Source: Paramarasmius palmivorus (taxonomy: Eukaryota; Basidiomycota; Agaricomycetes; Agaricales; Marasmiaceae). From it: a stretch of 64,000 bases of DNA. Positions 11,050-23,779 of the stretch are shown one piece after another. The stretch lies in assembly GCA_037176845.1 (NCBI GenBank), contig JAYKXP010000005.1, positions 806,001 through 870,000 of the forward strand, written 5' to 3'. Positions within the stretch are counted from its first letter, which is position 1. The number at the start of each line of letters is the position of its first letter. The notes below the pieces were generated by a model. That model was not told the origin of the DNA. It saw only the letters and a list, made by a program, of their open reading frames with translations, and searched no databases. The position numbers were made by a program, and so were the translations under genes.

Positions 11050-13451
11050 TCAAGGTTGGTAGTCCTCGTCCTCGTCGTCGTCATCATCGTCTGCCTCAAG
11101 TTCATTGATGTAACTTCCAGGCATCCTGCTCCTTGTGCTATATCTCGACGAATTTCGATCTCGTTCGCGATTATCCAAACGCTGCTTCTCGTTCCAGTCT
11201 TCAAGGGAGTGAGACATCTTCTGAAGGCCTTTCCAGTCGTGTCGAGCAAGGGTACAGCCATCTCTACTACTTTCCCAGGCTGCACTCATCAATACGGGTT
11301 GCTGAGAGAATTCGACGCAAGATGAGCGTGTGGTAAACTTGAGTTCAGAGGAGAACACACCTGAGTGTGCCAGCTAACGTCTCGCACACACACACCATGG
11401 CTACGCATTGTATGCGGAGGCTCGGGTCCTGTCCAATCAATGCTTATACTGTGTGATTTGTTCCGATCCAGCACTTGGACCACTTGTCCATCCAATGACC
11501 AAATCTTTCCGCAACATGTCAGAAGAAGTCCAGAAAATCTCACTAATATTAACTCACGTGAACTCTGCCATCCGAAGAGCCTGAATAAAGATACTGGGCG
11601 CCAGTTGTCTCTGCGGGGGAGAAATGGCATCGAATAAGGGTCATTAAGACCTGGTGTCCTCTATAGGTCATGACGCTACAATCCTGAGGATGTGCCTGGT
11701 GCTTTGGTTGATAGCGAGTTGGATAACGGTAATCGAACCCACGAACACCATATCGGTTATGAGGGTCTACTTCATCACTGTTGCGCATCTTGCGAAGGTC
11801 CCACAATCTCATGCTTTGGTCTTTGCCATTGGATAGGACGTATCGCCCGTCTCCCTTAGCGGACACATAAGTAATCCCTTCAGTGTGTCCGACCAAGACA
11901 CCAGACGGCTTTCGTGAACCAGCCAGAGACCGGCGATCCCTGTTGCGTCTTTTCAACGGGGAAGCTTGCTGTTAACGGCGCGAGAAACGTACCAGACTTT
12001 AAGAAAAGAATCATCCGAAGCAGATACAAGGACGTTTCCAGATGAAGTGTCTGCCCAGCAACAACTGTTGACATCGTCATCATGGGCTTCTATTTTTACG
12101 CTCCTTCGATTTGCCAACAAGTCATACACTGAGGACAGGTTAGTTCATGGGCAAAACTCTCGAGGTACAGAGCTGCTTACCAAAGATCTGCCCTCTGCCG
12201 CCGGCGATGATCTCGTTTCCGTCAGCAGAGAATCTACAACTATAGATAGCGACTGATGATCTGCCATACCAGTCATCATGAGACTGGCGTCGGTCTCCAA
12301 ACGGTATTGGAATTTGAGCAGGGTTGTCTTCGGTAGTACTGCACATGTACGCCGTAGACATCTGCGTAATAAAGTCAGACCTGGCTCAAAGGTGGATATA
12401 CTGGAGTTAGACTGACAATAGAGGAGTATACGATCCTGTAGACGAAAGTTAGGTCTAGCGATGATATTGATAGAGTTGAACACGAACCGTTGATTATCTG
12501 GCGAAAGATTAGCATCTGTGATTGTCCATCTTCCGTGTTGACCTTGTATTCTCCGGCTGAGTTTCATAGTTGTGCGCAAGTGAGGGTCCACTGGGTCACG
12601 TATTCTTCCTTGGGGTACAACCGGCGTTGGAGGTGCGAGGGTGTCATATATATGCAACCGAAAGTCTAAAGCATAATTCCGTGAGCTACTGTTATTGATC
12701 GTTTCTTGTTGGCAAAATATACCTTGGGCGCAGGTGTAGAAGAAGGATGAATCTGCGAGAATGTGCATCAGTCGATGAATACTACAGTATGAGAGACAGG
12801 GCTGCACCTTTGGAATACTGGGCCGTGTAAATATTAGAATCGTAATGAGTAGTAATCACTCCATTCGAGTTTGGAACCAAATTCTGTTACTAAAGTAGAT
12901 ATCAAACATCCCTGGTATATATGAGAAATGAGACTTACGCTAGTCAAGTCCTCTCGATAGAGCGTTGTATAAGGCTTCGACAACCGGGACTTGATAACCT
13001 TGGCCAGATTTACATCCGGGGGGCTGCGTCGAGCTTTTGCTTTAGGACCAACTCTTCCAAACTCTCCGCTGTGTAGCAGCTCTACACCGGCTGGTTGAGG
13101 GGAAGAGTGTGGAGAAAGTGGCTTGATACTGTCCCGACTTCGTGGATAATAGACATCTCCGTCATCGTCTTCGTCGACCCACTCCTGTTCGTCGTCCTCT
13201 TGTTCGTCGTCATCGTCCTCTTGTAACAATGCTAGTCCGCTGCTGGAGCCTCCGGATCCCATTAGTAATTGTGCAAGAGCATTAGAGGGTCGTAGACGAC
13301 CGTCTCTTGCAGCCAGGATACCTATCCATGCGTCAGACAATTATCAATGAAAGAGATATGCTTGCTGATACTCACTCAAGAGATGCTGGATAGGAATATG
13401 CCGAACTTCAGCATTCTCTTGCTGCTCATTGCTCCCGTTGTCGTTGTTCAT
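11050..13451 (-). CDS. DCAF11/WDR23-like WD40 protein (CUL4-DDB1 substrate receptor)
   Basis: Homologue of DCAF11 (WDR23; LEC14B in plants), which recruits substrates to CUL4-DDB1 ubiquitin ligases. The diagnostic run around 11600-11950 is present: GHTEGITYVSAKGDGRYVLS, then SMRLWDLRKMR (a WDxR box of the type that contacts DDB1), then CSVMTYRGHQVLMTLIRCHF and YLYSGSSDGRVHV. The next exon has CVRDVSWH. The N-terminal exon (13451-13380) encodes MNNDNGSNEQQENAEVRHIP and splices to an exon with a strongly acidic run (EEDDDDEQEDDEQEWVDEDD). The C-terminus is also acidic (EADDDDDDEDEDYQP). The start at 13451 is the first in-frame ATG after a stop. At least eight short introns are present. It shares a 238-base intergenic region with the divergent TBL1-like gene. 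Confidence 0.88.
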
Positions 13452-13689
13452 GTCGTTCTCTGCTGGCGGCGAACGTTCGGTGTAAGAGAGGGACGCACAG
13501 TAAGCAAGGATTTCAGATTTCCGCCGTATGATGACATGTCAGATTCGCTGTGGGGAGAGAAATCGGCGTTTTCGGTTGGGTTCCGAAGGGCACGAGCCAG
13601 CATTCTCGCGTAAGCCTGGCCACGAGCTTTCTTTCCCACGAACTCTCTTGACCTCTTGCCTCCAAGTCAAACTCACACTGGTATGCGAA
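13452..13689. promoter_or_regulatory. Shared intergenic region between the DCAF11 and TBL1 homologues
   Basis: These 238 bases separate two divergent start codons, so both promoters must lie here or overlap the coding ends. No TATA box was seen near either start. A bidirectional promoter is an inference from geometry. Confidence 0.5.
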
Positions 13690-15986
13690 ATGTCTGCGCC
13701 CTTGATGCATATTACTTCGGACGAAATCAATCGTTTAATTTATTCATATTTTAAGGATTCTGGTATGCTCTCTCCTCTTTCTCCTTTCAAATATGACCAT
13801 AATTGAATGGGTTCTCCAGGCTTCGAACACACTGCGTATACCCTTGCAAAAGAATCACAGCTCGAAAAGTCACCCTGTTTCGCAAAGCACGTTCCTCGTG
13901 GAGAACTCGTAGAACTGCTGAGCAAGTCTCTTTTATACACAGAAGTCGAATGCCATTTTCAAGGAGGCGAGGCTGCCGCTACATGTCAGAACGCGTTTTC
14001 TCTCCTAGAACCTCATGTTTGTTCAAACAAACCGCCACCCCCAAAGTCCTGGAACCCGCCTCCGACTCCGCAAACTACCTTCTCGCCTTCTATCCCAAAT
14101 AATCTATTCAATTTCTATGCAAATCTGCCTAACCTCGCGAGGCCGCCAGAACAACAACAAGATGCAGCAGGCAAAAGGAAGGCTACATCTGATCCATCCA
14201 CTGAAACACCTGCCGAAAAACGTGCTCGTACCGAACCACAAGGCCTTCAACCATTTGGATTCTCTGTTGTGGATAGTACGTACTCAGTAGTTACGCATTG
14301 CAAGTGGCCCTCAATTATGCATACAGATAACAAGATGCTGGAACAAGCGCAGAGTCTTGCAAATGCGCTTCTGCCGATGTTCCATGTTCGGCCTTTAGCT
14401 CCCCCTCAGCCGGAAAAACCGGTCAGAAGGAAACAGGGTCCTCTAGATGAGAGGACACCGAGACGGGCTGTTTGTATGCTTGGTGGCCACAGATCTGAAG
14501 TAAGGACCAATGTCAGGATTTAGCTTCAAGTTCACTCATGACATTTCAATAGGTCTTTGTTTGCGCCTGGAATCCCGTGAAGCACAACATACTCGCGGCA
14601 GGGTACGTAAACACAGATCATTGTTGTGTGACAGATGTTCACTTGGCAACAACAGGGCGAAAGACGCGGTTGTGAAGCTTTGGAACCTTCCGGATCCCAC
14701 AACTCCCAATGGCTTTGCCCTTTCACCTTCTGAACCAATCACGGTAACATCGTTCCAAAAACGTGATGGGGCCGATTTGACTTGTTTGAGCTGGCATCCC
14801 CAAGGAACAGTATTATGTATCGCATCCTATGATTCTAAACTGCGTATACTGGATACATCGGGGGCCTTGGTATTCCAGTGCGATGAACACAAGGTCCATA
14901 CATCCTTGCTAGAAGTTATCCTGATACTAACTCGTTGGCAGGGACCCGTGTTTACTGCGCGATACTCTCCATCTGGTCGATGGATAGCCACTGCAAGTCT
15001 GGATCACACCTCGCTCTTAATCGACGCAGAATCCAAAACCGTCCACCGGCACTTCAAATTCCACAAAGGTCCGGTATATGGTACATATCATCCTTAAATC
15101 TGACTTATCCATTTTCGGGCTGTAATGCAGACTGCTGTTTAGATGTCGATTGGATTAACGATAGTATCTTCGCAAGTTGTGGCGCAGATCGAATCATCTA
15201 CGTTTACAGCGTAAACGAAGCAACGCCGCTGAAACAATTCGCGTCAGTTTGGCTGCCTCGCTGATGTTGGTATCTTGCTTACAGTCGTTCTAGTGGCCAC
15301 CAAGACGAAATCAATCAAATCAAGGTTAACCCAGCTGGTACCAGACTCGCTTCATGTTCCGACGACATGACAATTCGGATATGGAATGTTGCTAGTGTAA
15401 CCAACTCATTAGACTCGATACCTGGGTTAGGGGGCTATTCTTCAGAAGCAAATGAACATCCTGTCGTTCTGAAGGGTCACACGCATTCGGTCAGCACGGT
15501 TGAGTGGTTTACACCTCCAGGACAGACGCAAGAGCGTCTTGCAACGTACGTCCTTTGCACGGGCTATGTTGATGTTTGTCACTCACACAACCTTTAGAGG
15601 TGGATTCGATGGCGATATCCGGATATGGGATACCATTACTGGGCAATGCTTACATAGATTTTCCGAGCACAAACGACCTGTTTATGCTGTCGCTGTTGCC
15701 CCGAATCGTTTTTGGATGGCTACTGGGGGTGGTGATGGTTGGTTGCATGTGTATAATCTCAAGGTCAGTTTCACGGTGTTACTCGTACATTACACTCACG
15801 TCGTGCACATAGAACAATGAGAAGATATGGTCATGGTATGCCGGGACCGACAAGCCTGGTGTGTTCGAGGTTGAATGGCAAGAGACCAATGGCGGTCAAC
15901 ATTGTCGCATTGCAACTGCGTTAGAGGCCCTGGCCGTTGCTGTGATGGATGTACGAAAGATACCTGCGATTTGGGAAACTAGATGA
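13690..15986 (+). CDS. TBL1/SIF2-like LisH-WD40 corepressor subunit
   Basis: Homologue of TBL1X/TBL1XR1 and yeast Sif2, WD40 subunits of histone deacetylase corepressor complexes (SMRT/NCoR, Set3C) in the nucleus. Residues 1-35 form the LisH dimerisation motif ([17 protein letters not shown] joined to [12 protein letters not shown]). A Pro-rich linker with a KRKAT-type basic patch follows (about 14040-14250), then the beta-propeller: [88 protein letters not shown] and [19 protein letters not shown]. Joins at 13765/13819, 14503/14553 and 14607/14655 keep frame. It ends in [11 protein letters not shown]. No frame damage was seen. The divergent neighbour is a DCAF11 homologue. Confidence 0.9.
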
Positions 15987-16184
15987 CGCTAATGGCTACT
16001 TTACCGAGCTTGTATTTACTATTGTAATAGGACATTACTTAGAGGACATCGTTTATTTTCTAGTGCTTTCCAACGCCGAGTCTTGCCGGTATAACCGAAA
16101 GTGATGACGCAAGGTCCGGCATCAGTCTATCAAAAACATTCCTGAGCCGCGAGCGCTTCCAGACTTTACCCACTTACCACCACC

Positions 16185-17537
16185 ATGCTTCGTCTCGGCC
16201 TGTCGCCGTTACGTCCTAACATTCTCAATACAGCTGCAAGACAAGCTGTACCGGCTCGTTCTTTCAGCATATTTCGTTCGAACAATGTGTTGCAGACTCT
16301 GAGAAACCAAACACGGACCAAGACACCATTCTTTGCAAATGCTTCGCGAACGTACATGGAACAAGCACCACTGGTTCGACCAGCACCTCAAATCTCGTGG
16401 CAGAGAATGGCAATGACTGCGGTAAGTACTCCGAGCTGCGTCTCGATTTAGTGCTAACGAAGTAGCACAGGCTGGTGTTGCAGGAGCAGTCGTTGTGATG
16501 GAAGGATTGTTGAACCGGGAGACAAGGGATGGATTATCACCCGGGGAGCAATCGTTACTGCATGATACGTTTAAATACACAGGTGGAGGACTAATTCTGA
16601 CTGCCTTTGGTGCGTTACGAACCCTGGTTTATAGATTTCCTCAATTGAATGCCTTCTTAGCTGCGCGTTCAATGTTCAAGTCCGGTGTTGCTTTTAGGAT
16701 TATGGCCGCTAACCCATGTGCGTAAAAGTTATCTTTTTCATTTGTCTTCATACCTGACATCTGTCGTAAATGTAGGGCTCGTGCTTGGTGCGTCTCTTGT
16801 CGGAGGTATCGGGACAATGATGGGCACCTTCTACACTCCTCCTGAAAAGACAATTCAAAAGCATCTATTCTGGCTTGTACGTCTGACCATATCCTTTCGA
16901 CACTGAACAAGCTTCTAAAAGATTTCCAGGGGTTCAACGCATGCCAAGCCGCAACTCTCAGCCCCCTCTTCTTCTTTAGCCCAGCTATTCTCTCCCGTGC
17001 AGCACTCTACACGGTTGGCATTGTCGGTTCCCTTTCTTATGTGGGTGCTACCGCCAAGTAAGTCTCTGTATATTCTTCCAGGCAGGCAGGACAACTGACT
17101 TGACTTAGGAATGATAAATACTTGTACATGGGCGGCCCTCTTCTCGCCGGAGTCACCGTTGTTGCTCTGTCCTCACTTGCACCAATGGTTCTACCGGTAG
17201 GAATGCGAGGTCTCGCGGTTATGGAAGCCATCTCTCTGTATGGCGGTCTTGCTGTTTTCGGTGGATTTGTATTGTATGAGTAAGTATTCGACGCATCCAT
17301 CCTTAGTTACGACCTCACACTTTTCGACGCATAGCACACAGAAAATCCTGCAACACGCAAGACTCGCTGAGCAGGGCCTAATGAAGAGGGACCCTATGAA
17401 TGAGGCCATTGGACTGGAGCTTGACATGATCAATATTTTGTGAGTAAATCTGCCTAGCATACTCGAAATACTAAACGTGCACTTGCAGCATTCGTCTGGT
17501 TCAAATTCTCGCTATGCAGGGCAACAGGAAGAAGTAG
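16185..17537 (+). CDS. GHITM/TMBIM5-like mitochondrial BAX-inhibitor family protein
   Basis: Homologue of growth-hormone-inducible transmembrane protein (GHITM, TMBIM5, MICS1), an inner-mitochondrial-membrane member of the BAX inhibitor-1 superfamily linked to crista structure and cation transport. The N-terminus is Arg/Ser-rich without acidic residues (MLRLGLSPLRPNILNTAARQ), as expected for a mitochondrial targeting sequence. About seven hydrophobic segments follow: GGGLILTAFGALRTLV, LVLGASLVGGIGTMMGTF, FNACQAATLSPLFFFSPA, LYTVGIVGSLSYVGAT, GPLLAGVTVVALSSLA and SLYGGLAVFGGFVLYD. Then comes the family C-terminus with QKILQHARL and IRLVQILAMQGN. It has six or seven short introns, all frame-preserving. 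Single-copy housekeeping type; no anomaly seen. Confidence 0.9.
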
Positions 17538-17818
17538 ATGAAAAATGCGTAATCGATTAGCTGCTCTCCGCTCTTTACATATTGTATTTTACCGAAACAT
17601 TATCTGCTGTATCTACAAAGTATCTTCGTTGTAAAAGTGCCCATTTGCTCGGTCTGACGCAGAGCTTGGAGAGCACGAGAGAAGCGCTCGTACTTGTACT
17701 CTGACCACCGACTCGAACCCGACAACAGCTGGTATGCTCCCTAAATCCATGCAAAGCCTCTATTCTCGTCATTGAGTCACTTTATTGGCATTTGGTCTAC
17801 GCGTTTTGGGTCAGAAGG

Positions 17819-19542
17819 ATGTCGGAAAGTGTGCTAGAAAAGAGCATGGGTGAGGAGAGCCTTATCCGTGGTATGTGCCAGAAGCAGACAAAAGGTCATC
17901 CTAGTTGACATGTTTCCCTAGCTGTGGTAGGCGACAACGATCCTATTGAAGAACACGACAGGATCATCGCCAAAATCGAGTACGAACTCGCGCAGGTCAA
18001 AGTCAAACGCAACTCTCCGACTTCCTGTGGAAGTTCTGGCAGAGATTTTTACCCATCTCACCAGAACTTATCCAATCCCGACATCTTTCAACAGGATATA
18101 TTATATTCCTTTGTTTGAGCGCAATACTTGGAGAAACCATCGGCTCGTTTTCACGCACGTTTGCCATACCTGGCGCACAATTGCATTGGATCATGCACTG
18201 TTATGGTCTTATCCCGATTTCAGCCTCCCGAGACTAGCGAAAGTCATGATAGAAAGGTCCAAGAACGTCAACCTGCATATCGACATTTCGGACGACATGA
18301 AAATCCCGCAAAGTCTTCTCGACACCATTCGAAGCCAGATGGCTCGTGTTGAGACTTTGAATATCTTCGTAGCAGAGGGCTCCAAGTTGCGAGAATTGGT
18401 GAACAATCTCGTGGAACCTGCGCCAAAATTACGTTTGCTACATCTGCAAACGAGAGCTGGCCAGAAATTGTCTCTTCCAGCTCAGTTTTTAGCACTTGAT
18501 GCTCCTTTGCTTAAAGACGTCTTATTCCGTTCCTGTCATACTCCATGGGGGTCTTCGATGCTAAGGAATTTGACTACCTTCCGGCATGTCGATCTAGATA
18601 CGGAAACACCCTCTGGCAGTGGTCAACAACTTTTTGACACTCTCCGACTCATGCCCGCCATCCAAATACTCCAACTGTACTGCTTCTTACCTCTTAATAT
18701 CACCGAGTCAGATGTGATTCATTTACCGAACTTGCGGAGGCTTGATCTCTGGACGAGACCTGCCTCTTGCGCTAGTTTGCTTGAACACATAATTTTTCCG
18801 CCTACGACAACGGTCGGCATCGAATATCGAGCATCGTGGGAGGCCTTCACGCCATTGTGGTCACCTCTTGCAAGAGCATATGACGCTTTGACGACATTAT
18901 CCCTTAATATTCACATTGAACCGGGGTACTTTTTCATCGACTTCAAAGTGTGGGGCATACAAGATACCCCAGCGCTGTTCTACGGCGAGGGAACTCGTAG
19001 GGCCTCCACTTATTGAGGTCAATCTTTCACGAACCTCTGATGATAGTGAATTGGCGGTGACGGACGTGAAGGCAGTCATGGACACTATGTGTGCTTTTTC
19101 CATTGAAGCCATTCACATTGGTGGTAGTCTCTATCAACGTACCGACGAAGACGAGGATCCCTTGTTCGCTCCTGGAAGGGACGACTTATTCTCGATATTT
19201 TTTGGGGCATTGAGCGAGTCCAGCAGCTTAAAAAGCCTTTCAATTGCAGATTGCGATTGGGCGCCGCTCCAACTAGCATCCGCGTTGGCGCCATCTGGCG
19301 GATCAGCTGCACCAATGCCATTTCCGTCGTTGACAAGCCTAAGCCTTTCACTGTCACCACACCGTCTCAAGAACGCTGTCGCCAATTTTGCACCTGTCAT
19401 CAGTCAACTCACCAGTAATTTACGTTCAAGGGCAATGTACGGTCAGAAGCTCAGAACGCTCTGCCTCAAGCATTGCAGGGGTCTCGCAGATGAGCATGTT
19501 TCATCTTTGAAGGAGGTGGTAGAGGAAGTAATTGTAATATAA
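17819..19542 (+). pseudogene. F-box-like protein gene with two frameshifts (paralogue of the gene at 23780)
   Basis: Exon 1 (MSESVLEKSMGEESLIR, 17819 on) and a gtatgt...cctag intron lead into PIEEHDRIIAKIEYELAQVK. The reading frame then has to change near 18011-18027 to reach the F-box core RLPVEVLAEIFTHL...FTHVCHTWRTIAL. It must change again at the GGG run at 18989-18991 to reach ELVGPPLIEVNLSRT and the LRR-like C-terminus. The paralogue at 23780 reads through both places in one frame with the same exon 1/exon 2 layout, so these are real breaks relative to that copy. F-box proteins are substrate adaptors of SCF ubiquitin ligases. I call it a pseudogene; a sequencing error or a nonstandard splice are the alternatives. 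Confidence 0.65.
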
Positions 19543-20066
19543 GGGTCAGATAACAGATAAAGGGACTACAATTTATTCTTTGTCAAAGGTCTCCGATACA
19601 AAATTGAAAATGTACACCGCATAAATGGCTCACGGGAAAAATGCCTCGTGAATGTGAATGTCCCGCGTGGCTTTGACATCAGATCAGACCGGCGCTAAGT
19701 ATACCGGCGCTGTATAAAAGGGCGTACTGCCCAAGATTCTCCTGATCCCTCTCTATTTTCCCTCACGTCCTCCCCTTTCGCAGTCTATACGCACTCGACT
19801 ACTTGTTCTCCCCGCCGTCATTCGTCATCTCCTCACTGGTCTTGATTATTTTCACAAGCTCAATAGCAAAGTAAACATGCTCACTTAGCATTCTGGACTA
19901 CATCCTAGGTTACACGCTTGACGTCGGATCCGCTGTTGGAACGAATTTCGTGCTATGTTGGGATCTGAGAGCTCTCCAATGAACTCCTGTACGGTGCGTG
20001 GCTTGCATTCGCTATCCACAGTGCTCCCTTCTCATCGTCTCATTGCCTTGACAGTGTTCACCTGAA
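19543..20066 (+). promoter_or_regulatory. TATA-type promoter and leader of the decayed small gene
   Basis: A TATA box (tataaaa) lies at 19713, preceded by two copies of accggcgct (19688 and 19703) and by cgcgtggctttgacatca at 19664. The last string recurs upstream of the small gene at 55380, again shortly before a TATA box. A pyrimidine-rich leader follows. A possible 5' UTR intron runs from gtgcgt (about 19994) to gacag (about 20056), just before the ATG at 20067. Confidence 0.55.
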
Positions 20067-20524
20067 ATGTCTTCCGCGATATGTCGCATACTGGGCATCG
20101 AGTCCGACCATCGTGGGTGTCCTCTCATGGCCAAGCATTGCCGGCAAACCCTATCTCCATCCCAATTATCGTCTAGACCTCTATCTTGGGTCGAGGGTTG
20201 CTGCTTTCAGGACGCTCGTGGCGGCTTGAGCCTTGCGGCTCCCATGGTCGACTATTGAATAGTGCTCAGACTCACCCCGTGGTGCATTACCGAGCACTGA
20301 CAGTTACTCAGGAACTCCCTCGTGGTTCGATTTACTCGCAATTCATGTACCTTTCAATTCATTGCAATGAGACATGTGCCAACCTTTCAAGAGACTCAGA
20401 ACCAAGCTCAGTGGTTTATTTTGCATTCAAACTCGACCCAAGGTGTAGCGGGGACTGTTCGGATTCGGTACAGAAGACACAATATACTTGGGATGGCTCA
20501 AATGGTCAAAAGCCCAGTTTTTAG
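20067..20524 (+). pseudogene. Decayed paralogue of the small gene at 55380
   Basis: From the ATG at 20067 the frame runs only 63 codons, but residues ESDHRG align with TSDHRG near the start of the protein at 55380. About 230 bases later, in another frame, HYRALTVTQELPRGS matches CCRRAFSVTQDPPRAA of that protein. A third frame gives PTF...QWF against PSF...LWL. The order of similar blocks is kept but the frames are not, as expected of a degenerating copy. The promoter also matches. Function of the family unknown. The alternative is a genuine 63-residue protein with chance similarity. Confidence 0.45.
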
Positions 20525-20743
20525 ATTGCATTGACCTGATTCGAATTTCGCCCTGATTAGCCCGTATCACATTAGTGCTGGAGCAACTCCATACGTATAA
20601 GGGGTTAAACTTGGCAATAAAACCGGGCTGGTTGCTTAAAAAACAACCATCAGGCTCCATCTGAGTGTTGATACCGCTCCCCCACGGCTTGGTACGCTTC
20701 TTCATCCTTCTACGTACATGTAAAGCTGACTTCGGCCAAAAGC

Positions 20744-22841
20744 ATGTACATGAAGCTTTTTTTCGCACTCGGCCTGGCATGCTTACTGCCAGGTCCCGTT
20801 TTTGGACTTGTCGGCATCACATACAAAATGTACGACCCGATGTGTGCTCATGCCTGTAATAGAGCCATATCATCCAATATGTTATCATGTTCCAGTCACG
20901 ATGCAGCCTCGGGCGGCCACTCGCACGGAGGAGATGGAATGACAACCCCAGAGTGTCGAGCTGGTGATACGGCTTATCTTACCACTCTTGCCTGGTGTAT
21001 GCACACCAAGTGTGCCTTGTACAACGTCCCGACTTCGAAGCTGGAGACGTTCTGGGAAGGATATGCTACAGGGGATACAGCCGTAGCCCCCAAGTGGGAT
21101 TACGGGACATCACTTCACAACATCACGGAACCTCCTACGCGAGAACTGACTGCAGATGACACCCTCGATTTCACTGCACTTGCCCCGGAAGATGCCTACG
21201 ACACTCAGTTCCGTACACTAACACAAGTGGAATACGAGGAGACTGTGCACGCAAGATATGGGTATGTGTTGTCTTTTTTCACGAACATATCCGCATCCTT
21301 ATACATGCAACGTTTAGCGTCGCCATTTTGGTAACGGGATTTGCTACGCCTATTGTACTTACGTGGATGGGCTACCTTCCATACATGACGGGCATCTTGG
21401 AACGAATCAAACCCTACATCGTCTACCCCAGTACCATTGGAACCTATCATGTTCGTCCTCTTCCGTACCTGCTCGGCAACGCGCCTACCGTTGGCCAGAG
21501 CCTTTTTGTCGCATTCTTCCTCATCCTCAATATCGTTTTGAGTGTGGTCAATTACAGGTCCGCGCAGCCTAATGCATGGTATGCTACCAGGTACCAGGAG
21601 GTTATGGCCTGGGTCTTTTACCGCACGGGTACTTTCGGATTCGCCCTAGCTCCCCTCGCAATCCTATTTTCGGGCAGGAACAACATCCTATTGTGGTTAA
21701 CCAACTGGTCCCATTCAACCTACCTCATACTCCACCGCTGGATTGCGCGCCTGTACGCATTTCATGTCATTCTCCACTCCATCCTTGGGATAGTCCTGTA
21801 CAAAAACACAGGCAGATACTCGACCGAGCTGAAACAGCCCTACTGGATCTGGGGCGCTGTTGCCACAGTCGCTGTCTGCGTAGTGTTGGTTACGAGTGTC
21901 CTGCCCGTACGGCGTTGGTCATACGAGATGTTCCTGATCACCCACGTCGTCATGAACGTCTTCATCATTGTCGGAAGCTGGTACCATATTTACCTGCTAT
22001 TTGGGGTTCAGTTTGGATATGACGCGTGGATATACACTGCGAGTGCGGTTTGGTTCTTTGACCGGTTGTTACGCGTGATGCGTATTCTGAAGATAGGTGT
22101 ACGTCGCGCCAAGGTCATCGATATTGGAGATGGCTACGTTCGCGTTGACGTTGAGGGCATTCGCTGGAGTGCTGTGCCAGGTCAGCACGTCTACACCTAC
22201 TTCCCGACATTGACCCCATTGCGCCCTTGGGAGAACCATCCTTTCTCGGTGCTGCCAACGACTATGCTACAATCGCAGGAATACACCAAAGGCTCAGATG
22301 ATAGCCAACACGAAGATGTAGAGAAGCACGCGGCACACACGATTCCTGCTTTCGAAGGCCATACTACGGCTGGCCTTCGCTTTTCATCAAGAAGTCTGAG
22401 GGTATGACCAAGTACCTGAAGGCTGACAACAGACTGCTCACGCTCTTGGACGGACCCTACCCAAATAATTCGACCGCGTCTGTCCTGCAATGTGATAGGG
22501 TGCTGCTGATTGGAGGAGGCATTGGTATTACGAGCCTTTTGCCCTGGTTGAATAACCATCCAAACGTCAAGCTGTTTTGGAGTGTGAAGGAGTCTGCGGA
22601 ATGTCTGGTTCATGCCATGGATGGAGCTCTGAGTCGAATAAGCGAGAAAGATATCAGAGTTGGGCAGAGACTAGATATTACTGCGGTGGTGAACCAGGAG
22701 GCGGAATCTGGATGGGCAAAGATCGGCGTTGTGGCATGTGGACCAGGCGGCTTGTGCGACGATGTCAGGGCAGCTGTTGTTGCCGCGGGCAAGAAGGGAC
22801 AGGCGATCTTCGAGCTTGAGGTGGATTCATACACTTGGTAA
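20744..22841 (+). pseudogene. Ferric reductase (FRE/NOX superfamily) with a one-base frameshift
   Basis: The family transfers electrons from NADPH through FAD and two hemes across the plasma membrane to Fe(III) or Cu(II). A signal peptide (MYMKLFFALGLACLLPGPVF) precedes a Cys/His-containing extracellular part (GGHSHGGDG, HTKCALYN). Heme histidines sit in LILHRWIARLYAFHVILHS and FLITHVVMNVFIIVGSWYH, the FAD motif in WENHPFSVLP, the NADPH motif in LLIGGGIGIT, and the late CGPGG and terminal SYTW are present. One intron (21261-21318) keeps frame. At 22381-22384 a T4 run shifts the frame: upstream the ORF stops at 22407, while FIKKSEGMTKYLK and the NADPH domain continue in another frame. A T5 run would restore it, so either a recent null allele or an assembly error is likely. 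A start at 20750 (MKLFF) is equally possible. Confidence 0.75.
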
Positions 22842-23779
22842 GCTCTAATGAGCCTAGTACTACTCAGCTTTGGCATTTGGGTGTTTCTATCATGTATGAC
22901 CGCGCTACTACTCCACAATTTGAATGAATCAATTGTTCAAGGTATTCTACAATCAAAGCTAGAATGAGAGTAAAGCACCAGAATGTATCATAGTGGATTG
23001 GTAACGGAATCCAGGGACCCGTTTCGCTTTATATGCCAATTTACCCTCCTACCCTCCTACAAAGTTGGCTAGAACCTCGTCCTTGGCTCCAGTGTAATTG
23101 TAGCTCTTGTTCTCCTGGATTATCCTGGAGGAGACTCCTAGGCATTCTTGGTTTTCAGACTGGAATGGTTCTGGCTGGTTGGCGGAAAAGGAGGCGTCGA
23201 GCAGGCAGAACATCCATATCATCCATGGCTTTCGCCGAAGTGGCAAGCCCAGTCGCGTTGTGATTTTCATGGTCCCGATATTGCGATCCACGCCTCAGCA
23301 TCTCCAAATTTACCATCTGACGCCGCCGCAAGTTACTGAGTAAGGCGGCGGCGATTACTTACAAGTTGAAAACTCGCACTTCGCCCCCAAAGCCGTGTCA
23401 TTCGAATGTCAGCTGAACACCAGGAATTGTTTGTGGACAAGCTGAAGTGATAGAATGCTACCCGGCCCCCTGACACTCATCGCAGAGCATTGTGAGGTCG
23501 CATTGACATGATAGAGAATAACTTTCTGATATAGTGAGTACTGGGTTGTTTAAAAGAATTGGGGACCCACGAGATGCCCAGAGTGACTAAGAATTAAGTA
23601 CTTGCTTGTGGTCGGAAAAGCGGAAGGGCAGAAGAAATCGCGAAATTCTCACGATTGCGACCCTATTCTCTCAACCACCATTAGCATAAGCCCCATAGAA
23701 CTAGTAAGGGGTATGCCTCCGGAATCATATCTAAATCAGAGCTCATATAACACGTAGGAAACAACAAGCTTTCTTAACT
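22842..23779. other. Intergenic region, 0.9 kb
   Basis: No coding sequence that I can support. A perfect GC-rich inverted repeat (cgccgccg at 23321 and cggcggcg near 23345) could form a hairpin. Otherwise nothing stands out. The 3' part presumably carries the promoter of the F-box gene at 23780. Confidence 0.5.

Noticed and set aside
23321..23352. GC-rich inverted repeat as a mobile-element end or terminator
   Set aside because: Single short hairpin with no flanking target duplication, transposase or second copy seen.
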